From the NCBI GenBank assembly GCA_905215385.1, contig CAJMPY010000012.1, positions 17,599 to 81,598 of the forward strand: 64,000 nt of DNA, in the 5' to 3' direction. Positions 1 to 8,166 of this stretch are shown in pieces. The notes under the pieces are model-generated. The model saw nothing but the letters and a program-made list of their open reading frames with translations, had not been told where the DNA came from and ran no database searches. Source of the stretch: an uncultured bacterium (GTDB lineage: Bacteria > Actinomycetota > Coriobacteriia > Coriobacteriales > Coriobacteriaceae). A program made the position numbers and the translations under genes. How positions within the stretch are numbered: position 1 is the stretch's first letter; each line of letters starts with the position of its first letter.

Positions 1-1
1 G

Positions 2-373
2 CTCGCGCGCATTCGCACGACGCTCAGGCGCCTTTCGTATGCGCAAACGGGCGGCGTTGCCTCCGAGGGCTCGTTCGATACCGGTGAGCTGCATATCAAT
101 TATGATGCCGGCATCGCCACGATGGATGGCGAGGAGCTGCATCTGACGCCGATTGAGTACAAGCTTTTGTGCTTGCTGGCGCACAACGCCGACAAGGTGC
201 TGACGCACCAGTTTATCTTGCACGAGATTTGGGGCACGGCGACCAAGAGCGACCTGGCGAGCCTGCGTGTCTTTATGGGCACGTTGCGTAAGAAGATCGA
301 GTCCGACCCCGCGCATCCGCGTTACATCCAAACCCATGTAGGCATTGGCTACCGCCTGGTCACCCAAGGCTAG
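2..373 (+). CDS. Response regulator, OmpR/KdpE type, C-terminal part
   Basis: Partial gene that enters from the left edge; the frame is open from base 2 with no start inside the window. The visible 123 residues form the winged-helix DNA-binding domain of an OmpR/PhoB-family response regulator. Diagnostic stretches are LTPIEYKLLCLLAHNADKVL (wing and first helices), the recognition-helix region SLRVFMGTLRKKIE, and the C-terminal hairpin VGIGYRLV. The pattern resembles KdpE more than PhoB, but the receiver domain lies outside the window, so the partner kinase and target genes cannot be named. The gene ends at a hairpin shared with the convergent rlmKL. Confidence 0.9.
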   Translation, partial: LARIRTTLRRLSYAQTGGVASEGSFDTGELHINYDAGIATMDGEELHLTPIEYKLLCLLAHNADKVLTHQFILHEIWGTATKSDLASLRVFMGTLRKKIESDPAHPRYIQTHVGIGYRLVTQG

Positions 374-397
374 ATCGCCAACCACCATCCCAATATG

Positions 398-464
398 AGT
401 TGCGGTGAAATACGGTCTAAATTTGCCTAATTCCAGGCAAAACAGTCCGTATTCCACCGCAACT
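398..464. terminator. Bidirectional hairpin between response regulator and rlmKL
   Basis: Eighteen-base arms (398-415 and 447-464) match except for one position that would be a G-U pair. An inner hairpin pairs TTTGCCT with AGGCAAA (about 422-441). It lies between two convergent genes and is followed by TTGTT, so a two-way transcription stop is likely. Confidence 0.6.
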
Positions 465-467
465 TTG

Positions 468-3032
468 TTATCTGCCCTTAGGCTTGCTGGCGTAGAACTT
501 CTTCTTTTTGGGCTTGCCGGCGGGGGAGGGTTTGCCGGCAAAGTTGGACTTGCCGTTGCCGGCCTGCGCGTGCGCGGGTACTGCCGCACGGGGCTTGCGG
601 GCCTCGGGGTTGCGCAGCTCCTCGGTTCGCTCGGCAATTTCCTCGGCGCTAAAGCCGACCTCGGCCATGGCGTCCTCGATGGGCAGGCGGCGCACGATAT
701 AGCAATGGTGCACCTTCTGGTTGCGTGCGAAGTCCTCGGGGATGGTCTGCGCCGTAATGTCCTCCAGCACCACGCCCGCGCGTGCGAGCTTGCGTGTCTC
801 GGGGCGGAAGCCTCGCAGGTTGCAGCTAAAGATGGCATGGCCGCCCTGTGCGAGCAGGCGCGATACGCCGGCCAACAGCTCAACATGGTCGCGCTGGACA
901 TCCCAGGTGCGGCGGCCCATCTTGGACGAGTTCGAGAACGTGGGCGGATCGACAAAAATCAGGTCCCAGCGGTTGCGCGTCTGGCGCTGGTCGCGAATCC
1001 AGGCGAGCACGTCGTCGCGCACAAAGTGATGCTGCGGACCCACAAAGCCGTTCTGGCGCATGTTGCGCTCGGCCCAGTCCAGGTAGGTGTTGGAGAGGTC
1101 GACCGTCACGGTTTCCTCGACGCCGCCGTCGGCCGCATAGCAGGTAGCGGTGCCGGTGTAGGCGAACAGGTTGAGGAAGCGGCGTGCCTGCTTGGCGTGC
1201 TCGCGCACCAGATCGCGCGTGACGCGGTGGTCCAAGAAGATGCCCACGTCCAGGTAGTCGTCAAAGTTGACGGCAAAGGTAAGACCGCCTTCCTCGATGA
1301 GCGGCAGGCGACGGCGCGCGATGTTGGCGCGCTCGCCCGAGCCGCCCTTGCCGGCGCCCTGCTTGCCGTACTGCGAGCCGCCGCGCGAACGCATGCGTGC
1401 CTTGGCGTGCACGTGCTCGGCCGGAACATCCAGGATGCGCGGCGCGATGGCCAAGATATCGAGCATGCGGGCCTGGGCCAGCGCCGGGTCGATGGTCTTG
1501 GGTGCGGCGTATTCGGCGATGACGAGCCAACGGCCCGGTGTCTGCGGGCAGCCCTCGTACAGGTCGATGGCGGCGGAGTAATCGGGCAGGTCGGCATCGT
1601 AGACGCGGTAGCAGCTCACGCCCTCGCGCTTGGCCCACTTGCGGCGCAGGCGTGCGTTCTTGCGCAGGCGGTTGGCGAACTGCTCGGACTCGGGGATGAG
1701 CACGGGCAGCGGCTTGCCGTCGCCCAGGTCGAGCGTGGCAGCGGGCTCGGGCATGGCGGGGGCTTCGTCGCCGATGACGTCGTCGGCGACCGCGGTCTGC
1801 TCCTCGGCATCCGCGCTGGTCGCAGCTTCAAACGCTGCGGCGGCGTGGTCGAGCGAGGGCCAAACCTCGATAGTCGCCTCTTCGTTGTTGGGCATGACGG
1901 CAATGGAGCGCGCGGGCTCGGCATGGAGCGCGCGGGCCAGCAGGCCGTCGCGGGTGAGCGCGGCGACCGGTGCCGAAGCAAGCTCGGGCGCGCGGCGCAG
2001 CTCGCCGACCAGCGTCATGGCGTCGTGTATGAGCGAAAGCGGGGTCTCGGTGGTGTCTGCGACCACGGCGGCGCCGGCGACAGCACCCGCATGGTCCAGT
2101 ACGGTAGTGGGCTTGGCGGCGCAAAAGTCGACAAAGCGCTTATAGCCGGCGCACTTGACCATGCGCTCGGCGGTCTTGCGGGCGGCGGGGTCGATGTCTA
2201 CGGCAACGATGCGCGCCTGGCGCTCGCGCGCTGCCGTCTCGCGCTCGCGTGCCTCGGCAAGCAGCTGCTCCCATAGGGCGGCATCGTGCAGCTGCCAGCC
2301 CTCAAAGCCCCAGTGCTCGCGCGCGGCGCCCGGGGCGCGGTCGGCCAGAATGTTCACGGCCTCTAGCAGCAGGCCGCCGCCGGCGCACGAGGCGTCAATC
2401 AGCGCAGGTAGGGCCTCGTTTTCGTAGTCGTCGGCCGTCAGCTCGCGCTCGCACAGTGCGGTCCAGCCGACCTGCGCCAATACCAGGGCGGCGTAGTCGG
2501 GGCGCAACACGTGCGCGCCCTCGCTGGCACGGGTCGCGGCGGGCGGCAGGCGCTTGAACAGCGGGTCGCCCGAAAGGTCCAGGCTTATGCTCGCACGACG
2601 CTGACGCAACGAAAGCAGCAGGTGAACATCGGGATCGGCAGCATCGACATCGGCGCGACGGCCTGTGGTCTCGGCCAAGCGGTCGCACAATGCGTCTTTG
2701 GCGCGCAGGGCAGAGAAGCGCGTGTTGCGCAGCTGCTCGGTCACACCACGGGCAGTGATGGCAATGGTGGCGCCGGGGCGGACGATGTTTTCCCAGGCAA
2801 TGTCGTAAACGGCATCGTACAGCTCGTCGGCATCCTGTGCCTCAAAGCGCCCGAGCACCACAAACACGCGGCTGGCCAGGCGCGACCACAGGCAGGCACG
2901 GTAGCCTTGCTCGAGCTCGCCCTCAAACGTGGCGCGGCCCTTGAGGCGGCGGACATGCGAAAGCCCGAGCCGCTTAAGCTCGTCGGCGAGTGCGGACTCA
3001 AAGCCCTCGGGGCAGCTTGCATAAAATTCCAT
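468..3032 (-). CDS. rlmKL: Fused 23S rRNA methyltransferase RlmKL, degenerate RlmL half
   Basis: An 854-residue homologue of the fused enzyme that in E. coli makes m2G2445 (RlmL half) and m7G2069 (RlmK half) in 23S rRNA. The start is ATG at 3032, with AGAGAGG seven bases upstream, in preference to an in-frame codon 75 bases earlier. An N-terminal THUMP-like region is followed by the RlmL domain, then the RlmK domain from about residue 470. The RlmK half keeps FLNLFAYTGTATCYAADGG and the DPPTFSNS catalytic motif. In the RlmL half the SAM motif normally written DPMCGSGT reads DASCAGGG (about 213-220). The NPPY catalytic motif is absent; the aligned stretch reads VVADTTET (about 323-330). The basic C-terminal tail is lysine-rich. 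RlmK activity is likely and RlmL activity doubtful. Confidence 0.9.
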   Translation of the reverse strand: MEFYASCPEGFESALADELKRLGLSHVRRLKGRATFEGELEQGYRACLWSRLASRVFVVLGRFEAQDADELYDAVYDIAWENIVRPGATIAITARGVTEQLRNTRFSALRAKDALCDRLAETTGRRADVDAADPDVHLLLSLRQRRASISLDLSGDPLFKRLPPAATRASEGAHVLRPDYAALVLAQVGWTALCERELTADDYENEALPALIDASCAGGGLLLEAVNILADRAPGAAREHWGFEGWQLHDAALWEQLLAEARERETAARERQARIVAVDIDPAARKTAERMVKCAGYKRFVDFCAAKPTTVLDHAGAVAGAAVVADTTETPLSLIHDAMTLVGELRRAPELASAPVAALTRDGLLARALHAEPARSIAVMPNNEEATIEVWPSLDHAAAAFEAATSADAEEQTAVADDVIGDEAPAMPEPAATLDLGDGKPLPVLIPESEQFANRLRKNARLRRKWAKREGVSCYRVYDADLPDYSAAIDLYEGCPQTPGRWLVIAEYAAPKTIDPALAQARMLDILAIAPRILDVPAEHVHAKARMRSRGGSQYGKQGAGKGGSGERANIARRRLPLIEEGGLTFAVNFDDYLDVGIFLDHRVTRDLVREHAKQARRFLNLFAYTGTATCYAADGGVEETVTVDLSNTYLDWAERNMRQNGFVGPQHHFVRDDVLAWIRDQRQTRNRWDLIFVDPPTFSNSSKMGRRTWDVQRDHVELLAGVSRLLAQGGHAIFSCNLRGFRPETRKLARAGVVLEDITAQTIPEDFARNQKVHHCYIVRRLPIEDAMAEVGFSAEEIAERTEELRNPEARKPRAAVPAHAQAGNGKSNFAGKPSPAGKPKKKKFYASKPKGR

Positions 3033-3107
3033 GGGTGACCTCTCTGGTTGTGTCGCTCCATTATATGATGGAAGCTTCGTTTGCCATCGCCCTCGAAAGG
3101 AACCCAT

Positions 3108-3212
3108 ATGATTGATGCGTGCCCCTTGATTCCCATTTTCATTGCAACGGCCTCAGGACTCGGGGCCTCGCACAGGCTCCCGCCGCCTTACAGAACTGAA
3201 AGCTGGGCGTAG
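3108..3212 (+). pseudogene. 5' fragment of a HAD-family hydrolase gene
   Basis: A 34-codon reading frame with a good ribosome site (GAAAGGA seven bases before ATG), divergent from rlmKL. It begins MIDACPLIPIFIAT and then loses any family resemblance. IPIFIAT is what normally stands just before the DMDGT motif of Cof-type HAD phosphatases. The matching C-terminal half of such a protein lies on the same strand at about 12660-12929. I infer that this is the left end of a gene split by the sugar cassette, with the break near base 3150. The inference rests on a short stretch and needs an intact relative to confirm. Confidence 0.45.
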
Positions 3213-3217
3213 GGCAA

Positions 3218-3255
3218 ATCTATGGCACGTGACCTGCGATTGCTCGGCCATAGAT
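3218..3255. promoter_or_regulatory. Inverted repeat upstream of the small membrane protein gene
   Basis: Perfect nine-base arms, ATCTATGGC (3218-3226) and GCCATAGAT (3247-3255), 20 bases apart. The right arm ends 28 bases before the start codon at 3284. It could be an operator or an mRNA leader hairpin; nothing in the sequence decides between them. Confidence 0.3.
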
Positions 3256-3283
3256 GGCGTAATCGAGGCTAAGGGAGGGCATC

Positions 3284-3433
3284 ATGCGCAAGGGAAACGA
3301 GAGCTGGTTCTGGCACGCGAACGACATGGTGGTGACGGGCGACATGAACCCCGTGGTCCGCGTCCTGTGGGCCGCGCTCATCGTAGGCATCGGCGTCGCG
3401 ACGATGGCCACGCTCTGGATCGTCACGAGGTAG
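3284..3433 (+). CDS. Small single-pass membrane protein, unknown function
   Basis: A 49-residue protein with a strong ribosome site (AAGGGAGGG) before ATG. The first 22 residues are polar (MRKGNESWFWHAND at the start). They are followed by one hydrophobic segment of about 22 residues (VVRVLWAALIVGIGVATMA) and a short WIVTR tail, so a single membrane helix is predicted. I do not recognise the family. It lies at the left edge of the sugar cassette, with the next gene (a HAD phosphatase) convergent to it 53 bases away. The ribosome site and clear hydrophobic pattern support real coding. Function is unknown. Confidence 0.55.
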   Translation: MRKGNESWFWHANDMVVTGDMNPVVRVLWAALIVGIGVATMATLWIVTR

Positions 3434-3485
3434 CGCGCCACGAACGGATGACGAGGCACGCGGCGCATGCCACGCTGGCGGAACC

Positions 3486-4313
3486 CTAGCCTCGCTGCTG
3501 GACAATCTGTTCGATGAGCTTCGCGACGGAGTCCTCGGCCGCGTCCCCGATCAGGTGATGGGCTGCGGCCTTCGCCTCCGGCATCGCGCCAGCGACTGCG
3601 TAGGAGTTCGGCACCTTTTCGAGGAGCGTCACGTCGTTTTCCGAGTCTCCGATAAAAGCGACCTCGTCCAGCGTGACCCCAAGGCTGCCGAGAAGCGCGT
3701 CGAGTCCGTTTACCTTGCTCCAGCCAGCTGGAACAACATCGAGGAAGAATGGGACGGGCGAGGGGAAATCAAGTTCTGGGCAGGCTTCCTTGCATCGACT
3801 CCGAACGACTTCCGTCGGGGCGGAGCTGACGTTGACGAAGATGCCGGCGGTGATGACGTCACGGTTCGTGGGCACGTCTCCGAGCGCCATGTCTCTTCCG
3901 GAGTCCTTAACGACTTCCAGGGCGAATTCGTCGCCAGGCTCGACGGCGCAGAGGAACTGCTCGCAGCGTTTGCCTGTCTCATCGATATCGGCGACTAGCC
4001 AGAGTGACGTCCCCGCGTAGGGGCGTACGGCGCTATCGAGCTTTACGAGGGCCTCCGTCGAGAGCGTCTTTTTGAACACGAGTTCGCCGCTGGAGAAGAC
4101 CTTCTTTCCGTTGGCCATGATGCCGGTCGAGAAACAGCGCGCGTCGCCGTCAAAGGCATCGGCCAGGTCGGCGTAGTCGCGGCCGCTTGCGGGGCCGAAC
4201 GCGATGCCCGCATCAAGCGCCGAAAGAATCGCGCTGTGCGTGCGCTCCGATACGACCCTTGAGCCAAACGGCAGCAGGGTCCCGTCCATGTCTGCGAGGA
4301 TGAGCTTTATCAA
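3486..4313 (-). CDS. Cof-type HAD-IIB phosphatase
   Basis: A 275-residue member of the HAD superfamily, Cof/IIB subclass, which removes phosphate from small sugar phosphates or related metabolites in the cytoplasm. Motif I is DMDGT, with the nucleophile Asp8 and the acid/base Asp10. The C-terminal motif IV is GDSENDVTLLEKV, which binds magnesium. The cap domain fills the middle, as usual for IIB members, and length is normal. It lies 49 bases downstream of the RpiR regulator gene on the same strand and probably shares its transcript. In this cassette it could dephosphorylate an overflow sugar phosphate, but its substrate cannot be read from the sequence. Confidence 0.85.
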   Translation of the reverse strand: MIKLILADMDGTLLPFGSRVVSERTHSAILSALDAGIAFGPASGRDYADLADAFDGDARCFSTGIMANGKKVFSSGELVFKKTLSTEALVKLDSAVRPYAGTSLWLVADIDETGKRCEQFLCAVEPGDEFALEVVKDSGRDMALGDVPTNRDVITAGIFVNVSSAPTEVVRSRCKEACPELDFPSPVPFFLDVVPAGWSKVNGLDALLGSLGVTLDEVAFIGDSENDVTLLEKVPNSYAVAGAMPEAKAAAHHLIGDAAEDSVAKLIEQIVQQRG

Positions 4314-4362
4314 GGGGTCCTCCCGTTTCGGTCTGGGCGTCGGTGCGCCGGTGTGCGTCGTC

Positions 4363-5226
4363 CTAGCTGTATTGCCTGTCTCCCAAGAGATTCTTCGAGA
4401 TGATCCTGTTAAGCTCTACCGGGTCATCCCAGCAAGAGGTCAGGAAGAGGAACAGCAGCTCGATGACGAAGTTGATCGAGCTGTGCGAGAAGGCGACCTC
4501 GGTTCCGGTGATGGCCTGATCTCGCGAGATGGCTCGGATGATATACGTGGCACGCTTCGCGAGCGGCGTATCTGGGTTGTCTGTGATCATGATGATGGGG
4601 GTGTTCGAATCCTCGGCAGAGTCGAATATGTTGACGAGGCGCTTCGAGTATCCGGACGTCGAAATGACGAGCAGGATGTCATTCTCCTTGAGGCTGGTTG
4701 CGGCGGAGACCATGGCATCGGTGGTACTGGGGCAAAACGCCCTGACTCCAACCTGTGAGAGCTTGAACGCCGCGTTTACGCCCATGCTAATCGAGTTGCC
4801 GACGCCCGCAATCAGGACGAGGTTGGCGTTGTGGAGCAGATTGACGACTGCCGAAAAGTCATCGGAGTCAATGAGCGAGGCGGTTTGGGAGAGCTCCTTG
4901 ACCTTGTGAGACAGGACGTACTTGATGGAGCCCTCGACGTCGTCCAGAGTAATCCTGCCGTCCGTGGCCTTTTCTTCGCCGGATGCCCTGCTGATGGATA
5001 TGCCGAGCGCCAGACGCATGTCCGAATAGGTTCGGTAGTCAAGCGTCCTTGCGAATCTCGAAACAGACGCCGGTGACGTACCGGTTTCTGCGGCGAGTTC
5101 GCGGACGGTCATCGTTGCGACATCCGACGGGTGGTCGAGCACATACGTTGCGATTGCCTTCTCCGAGGGGGATAGGCTGCTCATGACCGCGCAGATGTGG
5201 CTGAGCACATCCCCTGTCTTATCCAT
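4363..5226 (-). CDS. RpiR-family transcriptional regulator with SIS domain
   Basis: A 287-residue regulator. Residues 1 to about 77 form the RpiR helix-turn-helix domain (LSPSEKAIATYVLDHPSDVA, then TGTSPASVSRFARTL as the recognition helix). Residues from about 120 to 260 form a sugar isomerase (SIS) domain that senses phosphosugars; LIAGVGNSISMG and LLVISTSGYSKRLV are its phosphosugar loops. Such proteins usually control genes for sugar uptake and catabolism. It is divergent from the MFS carrier, and the DNA between them holds several GTGAAA/TTTCAC boxes that are good operator candidates. It is the most likely controller of the PTS, aldolase and carrier genes to its right. Confidence 0.9.
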   Translation of the reverse strand: MDKTGDVLSHICAVMSSLSPSEKAIATYVLDHPSDVATMTVRELAAETGTSPASVSRFARTLDYRTYSDMRLALGISISRASGEEKATDGRITLDDVEGSIKYVLSHKVKELSQTASLIDSDDFSAVVNLLHNANLVLIAGVGNSISMGVNAAFKLSQVGVRAFCPSTTDAMVSAATSLKENDILLVISTSGYSKRLVNIFDSAEDSNTPIIMITDNPDTPLAKRATYIIRAISRDQAITGTEVAFSHSSINFVIELLFLFLTSCWDDPVELNRIISKNLLGDRQYS

Positions 5227-5290
5227 GGTTACTCCTTGGTCCTAGCTTGCTTTGTATCTTAGGTCAAGAGAGGTGAAAAATAAGCAAAAT

Positions 5291-5464
5291 GTTTCATCAG
5301 CGGTGAAATAGCGTTTCACCGCTGATTTCCTACCGTTCACGGTAAATCGGTACTTCCTCGGCGCAATCTCAGCTTGAGCTGCTATCTTATGAGCCGTGAA
5401 ACAACGGCACGAAAACGATGAAACAACAGAACATTGTTCCAACGCCTCGCAACTTCGTTTCACG
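5291..5464. promoter_or_regulatory. Operator-like GTGAAA/TTTCAC cluster in the rpiR-MFS gap
   Basis: A perfect inverted repeat has 12-base arms TCAGCGGTGAAA (5297-5308) and TTTCACCGCTGA (5314-5325). Further copies of the same half-site are GTTTCATC at 5291, GTGAAAC at 5396, GATGAAAC at 5417 and GTTTCACG at 5457. Repeated half-sites in a divergent promoter region next to an RpiR gene suggest binding sites for that regulator. The -10 and -35 boxes are not clear enough to call. Confidence 0.55.
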
Positions 5465-5526
5465 CTAGATGCCGAATCACTTCGAAGCCCAGACAGGCAC
5501 CCGGCGAGCAAGAAGGGAGAAGCACG

Positions 5527-6729
5527 ATGCACAACGCCAAGACAAACGCAAGCATGACTTCGCTGTTCTTCGCGAACGTACTCTACTGGGTCTGCGCGGG
5601 CGTGTACTCGCCGTTTCTCTCCGCTCACTACACGAGCCTCGGCCTCAGCGCGGCCCAGACCGGCATTCTCCTCGCGGCGACCCCGGTGTGTGCGCTCGCC
5701 ATCCAGCCGCTCTGGTCGACGATCGCCGACAAGCTCGGGCGCCGCCGCGCGGTCATCGTGGCCCTCTGCCTTGCGGCGGCGGTACTCGCTCCGCTGTATT
5801 ACCTGGCGTCGACGTTCGTCCCGGTCCTTCTCGTAACCTTTGCATTCTCGGCGTTTTTCTCGGGGCTCCTGCCCCTGAGCGACTCCCTCGTCATCGAGCT
5901 CGCGGATCGCTCTGGCCTGGACTTTTCTCGCATTCGCATGGGTGGCACTATCGGCTATGCCATCGTCGTCCTGATCGTCGGTCGGCTGCTCGACATGGCT
6001 CCTCAAATCCAGTTCACGGTGGTCTCCGCCGCGCTGGTGGTCTTCGCGGCTCACATGTGGCGCCTCCCCGAGGCGGGAATTCGCGCCAATGCCGCGGACG
6101 ATCCCAAGGTCTCCCACGGAAAGGGCCTCCTCTCGCTGTTCACCAGCAATGAGATCGCCTTCGTCTTGGTCTTCGCCTTCATCAGTTCGGCCGCGATTGG
6201 CTTCATCGGGGCGTTCTTGGGCCGCTACGCGGTCGAGCTTGGCGAGGGTCAGAACCTCGTGGGCGTCCTGAGTGCGGTCTCCGCTGCGAGCGAGATCCCC
6301 ATCCTGCTCGTTTCCTCCAAGCTGGTCAGGCGCTTCGGCGAGATGAACCTCCTGATCTTTTCCTGCTTCATGGCGGCGCTCAGGCTCGTGCTTGTGGGCA
6401 CCGGCATCGTCCCGGTCATGGTCTGCGGCCAGCTGCTGCAGAGCGTGAGTTACATGACCGTCTACTACTCCTGCGTTACCTACATTGCCAACCACACTTA
6501 CGAGGATTGTCGCGCTCGAGGTCAGAGCGCCTTCGCGATGGTCCAGAGCGGTCTGTCCGTCGTGGTTGCGAACCTGTTTGGCGGTTGGGCGTGCGATGCG
6601 CTCGGCACGCACGCGGGTTTCCTGGCCTTCGCCCTCGCTTCAACGATTGCTGCAGTCGCTGCTCTTGTGGCGTACGTGCTATGGCGTCGAAGCGCGGCGC
6701 CGCAGCCTGAGGGCCAGGCGGCCGCATAG
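5527..6729 (+). CDS. MFS transporter, sugar-type (MFS_1-like)
   Basis: A 400-residue, roughly 12-helix major facilitator. The start chosen is ATG at 5527, with AGAAGGGAGA just upstream; an earlier in-frame ATG at 5434 lacks a ribosome site and sits in the operator region. The first helix begins MTSLFFANVLYWVCAGVYSP. The loop after helix 2 has DKLGRRRAV, the family's basic signature. Overall pattern resembles the LacY-like/MFS_1_like group that moves sugars or nucleosides by proton symport. It leads the rightward half of the cassette, 114 bases before the aldolase. The substrate is unknown; with a PTS present, it may move a related, unphosphorylated compound. Confidence 0.85.
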   Translation: MHNAKTNASMTSLFFANVLYWVCAGVYSPFLSAHYTSLGLSAAQTGILLAATPVCALAIQPLWSTIADKLGRRRAVIVALCLAAAVLAPLYYLASTFVPVLLVTFAFSAFFSGLLPLSDSLVIELADRSGLDFSRIRMGGTIGYAIVVLIVGRLLDMAPQIQFTVVSAALVVFAAHMWRLPEAGIRANAADDPKVSHGKGLLSLFTSNEIAFVLVFAFISSAAIGFIGAFLGRYAVELGEGQNLVGVLSAVSAASEIPILLVSSKLVRRFGEMNLLIFSCFMAALRLVLVGTGIVPVMVCGQLLQSVSYMTVYYSCVTYIANHTYEDCRARGQSAFAMVQSGLSVVVANLFGGWACDALGTHAGFLAFALASTIAAVAALVAYVLWRRSAAPQPEGQAAA

Positions 6730-6843
6730 GCTCCACCGCGCCTCGCAAGCGCCTGCCTGCCTCGCGCTTCGCTTCGTGTTCAACCAGCTGACGAGCTGAG
6801 AACTGTCCGATCCAATGATTATTCAGGTGAAAGGAAGACAAAG

Positions 6844-7698
6844 ATGTCACTCATCAAGGTCAACGAGCTTCTTCAACATGCGACCGAGCACCACTATGGC
6901 GTGCCCGCGATTAACGTCATCAATACGGAGACCATCCGTTATGCGATCCAGGCCGCCGAGGATGAGCACATGCCCATCATCATCCAGTACTGGCCTGGCT
7001 TCGAAGACCACTGCGCCCTCGACATCATCGCCTTCGCCGCCCGCTATTACGCCGAGCGCGCGAGTGTGCCCGTCGCCGTCCACCAGGATCACTCCGCTGG
7101 TTACGAGATCGCCGTCAAGGGCGTCAAGGCCGGCTTCCCATCCGTCATGGTCGACGGCTCCTCACTTCCCTATGAGGAGAACTTCCAGCTCACGAAGGAC
7201 GTCGTCCAGGTCGCCAAGATCTTCGACGTCGACATCGAGGCCGAGCTCGGCCATGTCGGCAACGGCTCTGACGCCAACGACTTCGTGAACAGCGACCACT
7301 ACACCGACCCGAACCTCGCCGAGGAGTTTGTCGAGGGCACCGGTTGCGGCTCGCTCGCCATCGCCGTCGGCAATGCCCACGGCCCCTATGTCAAGGTCCC
7401 GAACCTCGACATGGAGCGCATCAAGGCCTGCAGGGAGGCCGTCAGCGTCCCCCTCGTCATGCACGGATGCTCCGACATCCCCGACGAGCAGCTCCAGGAG
7501 GCCGTGAACCTCGGCATGAGTAAGTTCAACATCGCCACGGAGTACTTCCGTTCCATGTACCGCGCCTTCGAGAAGGACATCAACTCCGGTAAGAACGACG
7601 GCAACGGCATTGGCCTCCTGATGGACGCCGCCCCCGACATGCGCGCGTTCGTCGTCAGCAAGATCCAGCTTCTGAACCCCAACCACTATTCGCTCTAG
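6844..7698 (+). CDS. Class II (zinc) ketose-bisphosphate aldolase
   Basis: A 284-residue member of the class II aldolase family (FbaA, GatY, KbaY). It splits or joins a phosphorylated ketose with dihydroxyacetone phosphate. The HQDHS motif carries catalytic Asp82 and zinc ligand His83. The other zinc ligands are His179 (GNAHG) and His207. The DGSSLPYEEN and IEAELGHVGNG motifs are intact. The usual LHGGSG or LHGASG loop reads MHGCSD here, an unusual change beside the phosphate-binding region that may shift substrate choice. It has a clear ribosome site (AAAGGAAG) and lies 10 bases before the PTS EIIA gene, so it is co-transcribed with the PTS and likely acts on the sugar that the PTS brings in. 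Confidence 0.9.
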   Translation: MSLIKVNELLQHATEHHYGVPAINVINTETIRYAIQAAEDEHMPIIIQYWPGFEDHCALDIIAFAARYYAERASVPVAVHQDHSAGYEIAVKGVKAGFPSVMVDGSSLPYEENFQLTKDVVQVAKIFDVDIEAELGHVGNGSDANDFVNSDHYTDPNLAEEFVEGTGCGSLAIAVGNAHGPYVKVPNLDMERIKACREAVSVPLVMHGCSDIPDEQLQEAVNLGMSKFNIATEYFRSMYRAFEKDINSGKNDGNGIGLLMDAAPDMRAFVVSKIQLLNPNHYSL

Positions 7699-7708
7699 GA
7701 GAGACTCG

Positions 7709-8137
7709 ATGAAGAAAGTTCTTGTCGCGTCGCACGGCCACCTCGCAAGCGGAATCAGGAGCTCGATCGGAATCCTGACCGGCATGGCGGACATGGTGGA
7801 GGCAGTTGACTGCTACGTGGACGACTCCGATTTCACCCCTCGCATCCAGGCCTTTATTGACTCGGTGGGCCCTGAGGATGAGGCCATCATCTTCACCGAC
7901 ATCTACGGTGGTTCCGTCTTCCAGAAGGTCGTCCTTATGGAGCCGGAGAAGCGCGGGATCGTCCACGTCACCGGTATGAACCTCGGCCTCGTGATCGAGA
8001 CGCTCCTCGGCGCCGAGCCGGTCACGGCAGATTCGATCAAGCAGAGCGTCGAGCTGGCGAGGGCGACGATGCAGGTCGTCGAGCCTCCGAGCAAGGCCGC
8101 GGACAACGAGGAGTCCGAGGGAGACTTCTTTGATTAG
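7709..8137 (+). CDS. PTS mannose-family EIIA component
   Basis: A 142-residue EIIA protein of the mannose/fructose/sorbose PTS family. It accepts phosphate from HPr and passes it to EIIB in the cytoplasm. The phosphorylation site is His9 in VLVASHGHLA. The DIYGGS loop is typical of the fold. The acidic tail (EESEGDFFD) resembles the tail of EIIC in the same operon (DEEDFFA). This is a stand-alone domain rather than the EIIAB fusion seen in E. coli ManX. It follows the aldolase by 10 bases and precedes EIIB by 29. Confidence 0.93.
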   Translation: MKKVLVASHGHLASGIRSSIGILTGMADMVEAVDCYVDDSDFTPRIQAFIDSVGPEDEAIIFTDIYGGSVFQKVVLMEPEKRGIVHVTGMNLGLVIETLLGAEPVTADSIKQSVELARATMQVVEPPSKAADNEESEGDFFD

Positions 8138-8166
8138 AGAGTACTAACAAGTAGAGAGAGGAAGCA

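Noticed and set aside
405..2276. 623-codon open frame on the plus strand opposite rlmKL
   Set aside because: It is antisense to a clear RlmKL, has a low-complexity Val/Gly/Ala/Leu composition and no ribosome site. High-GC codon bias creates such shadow frames.
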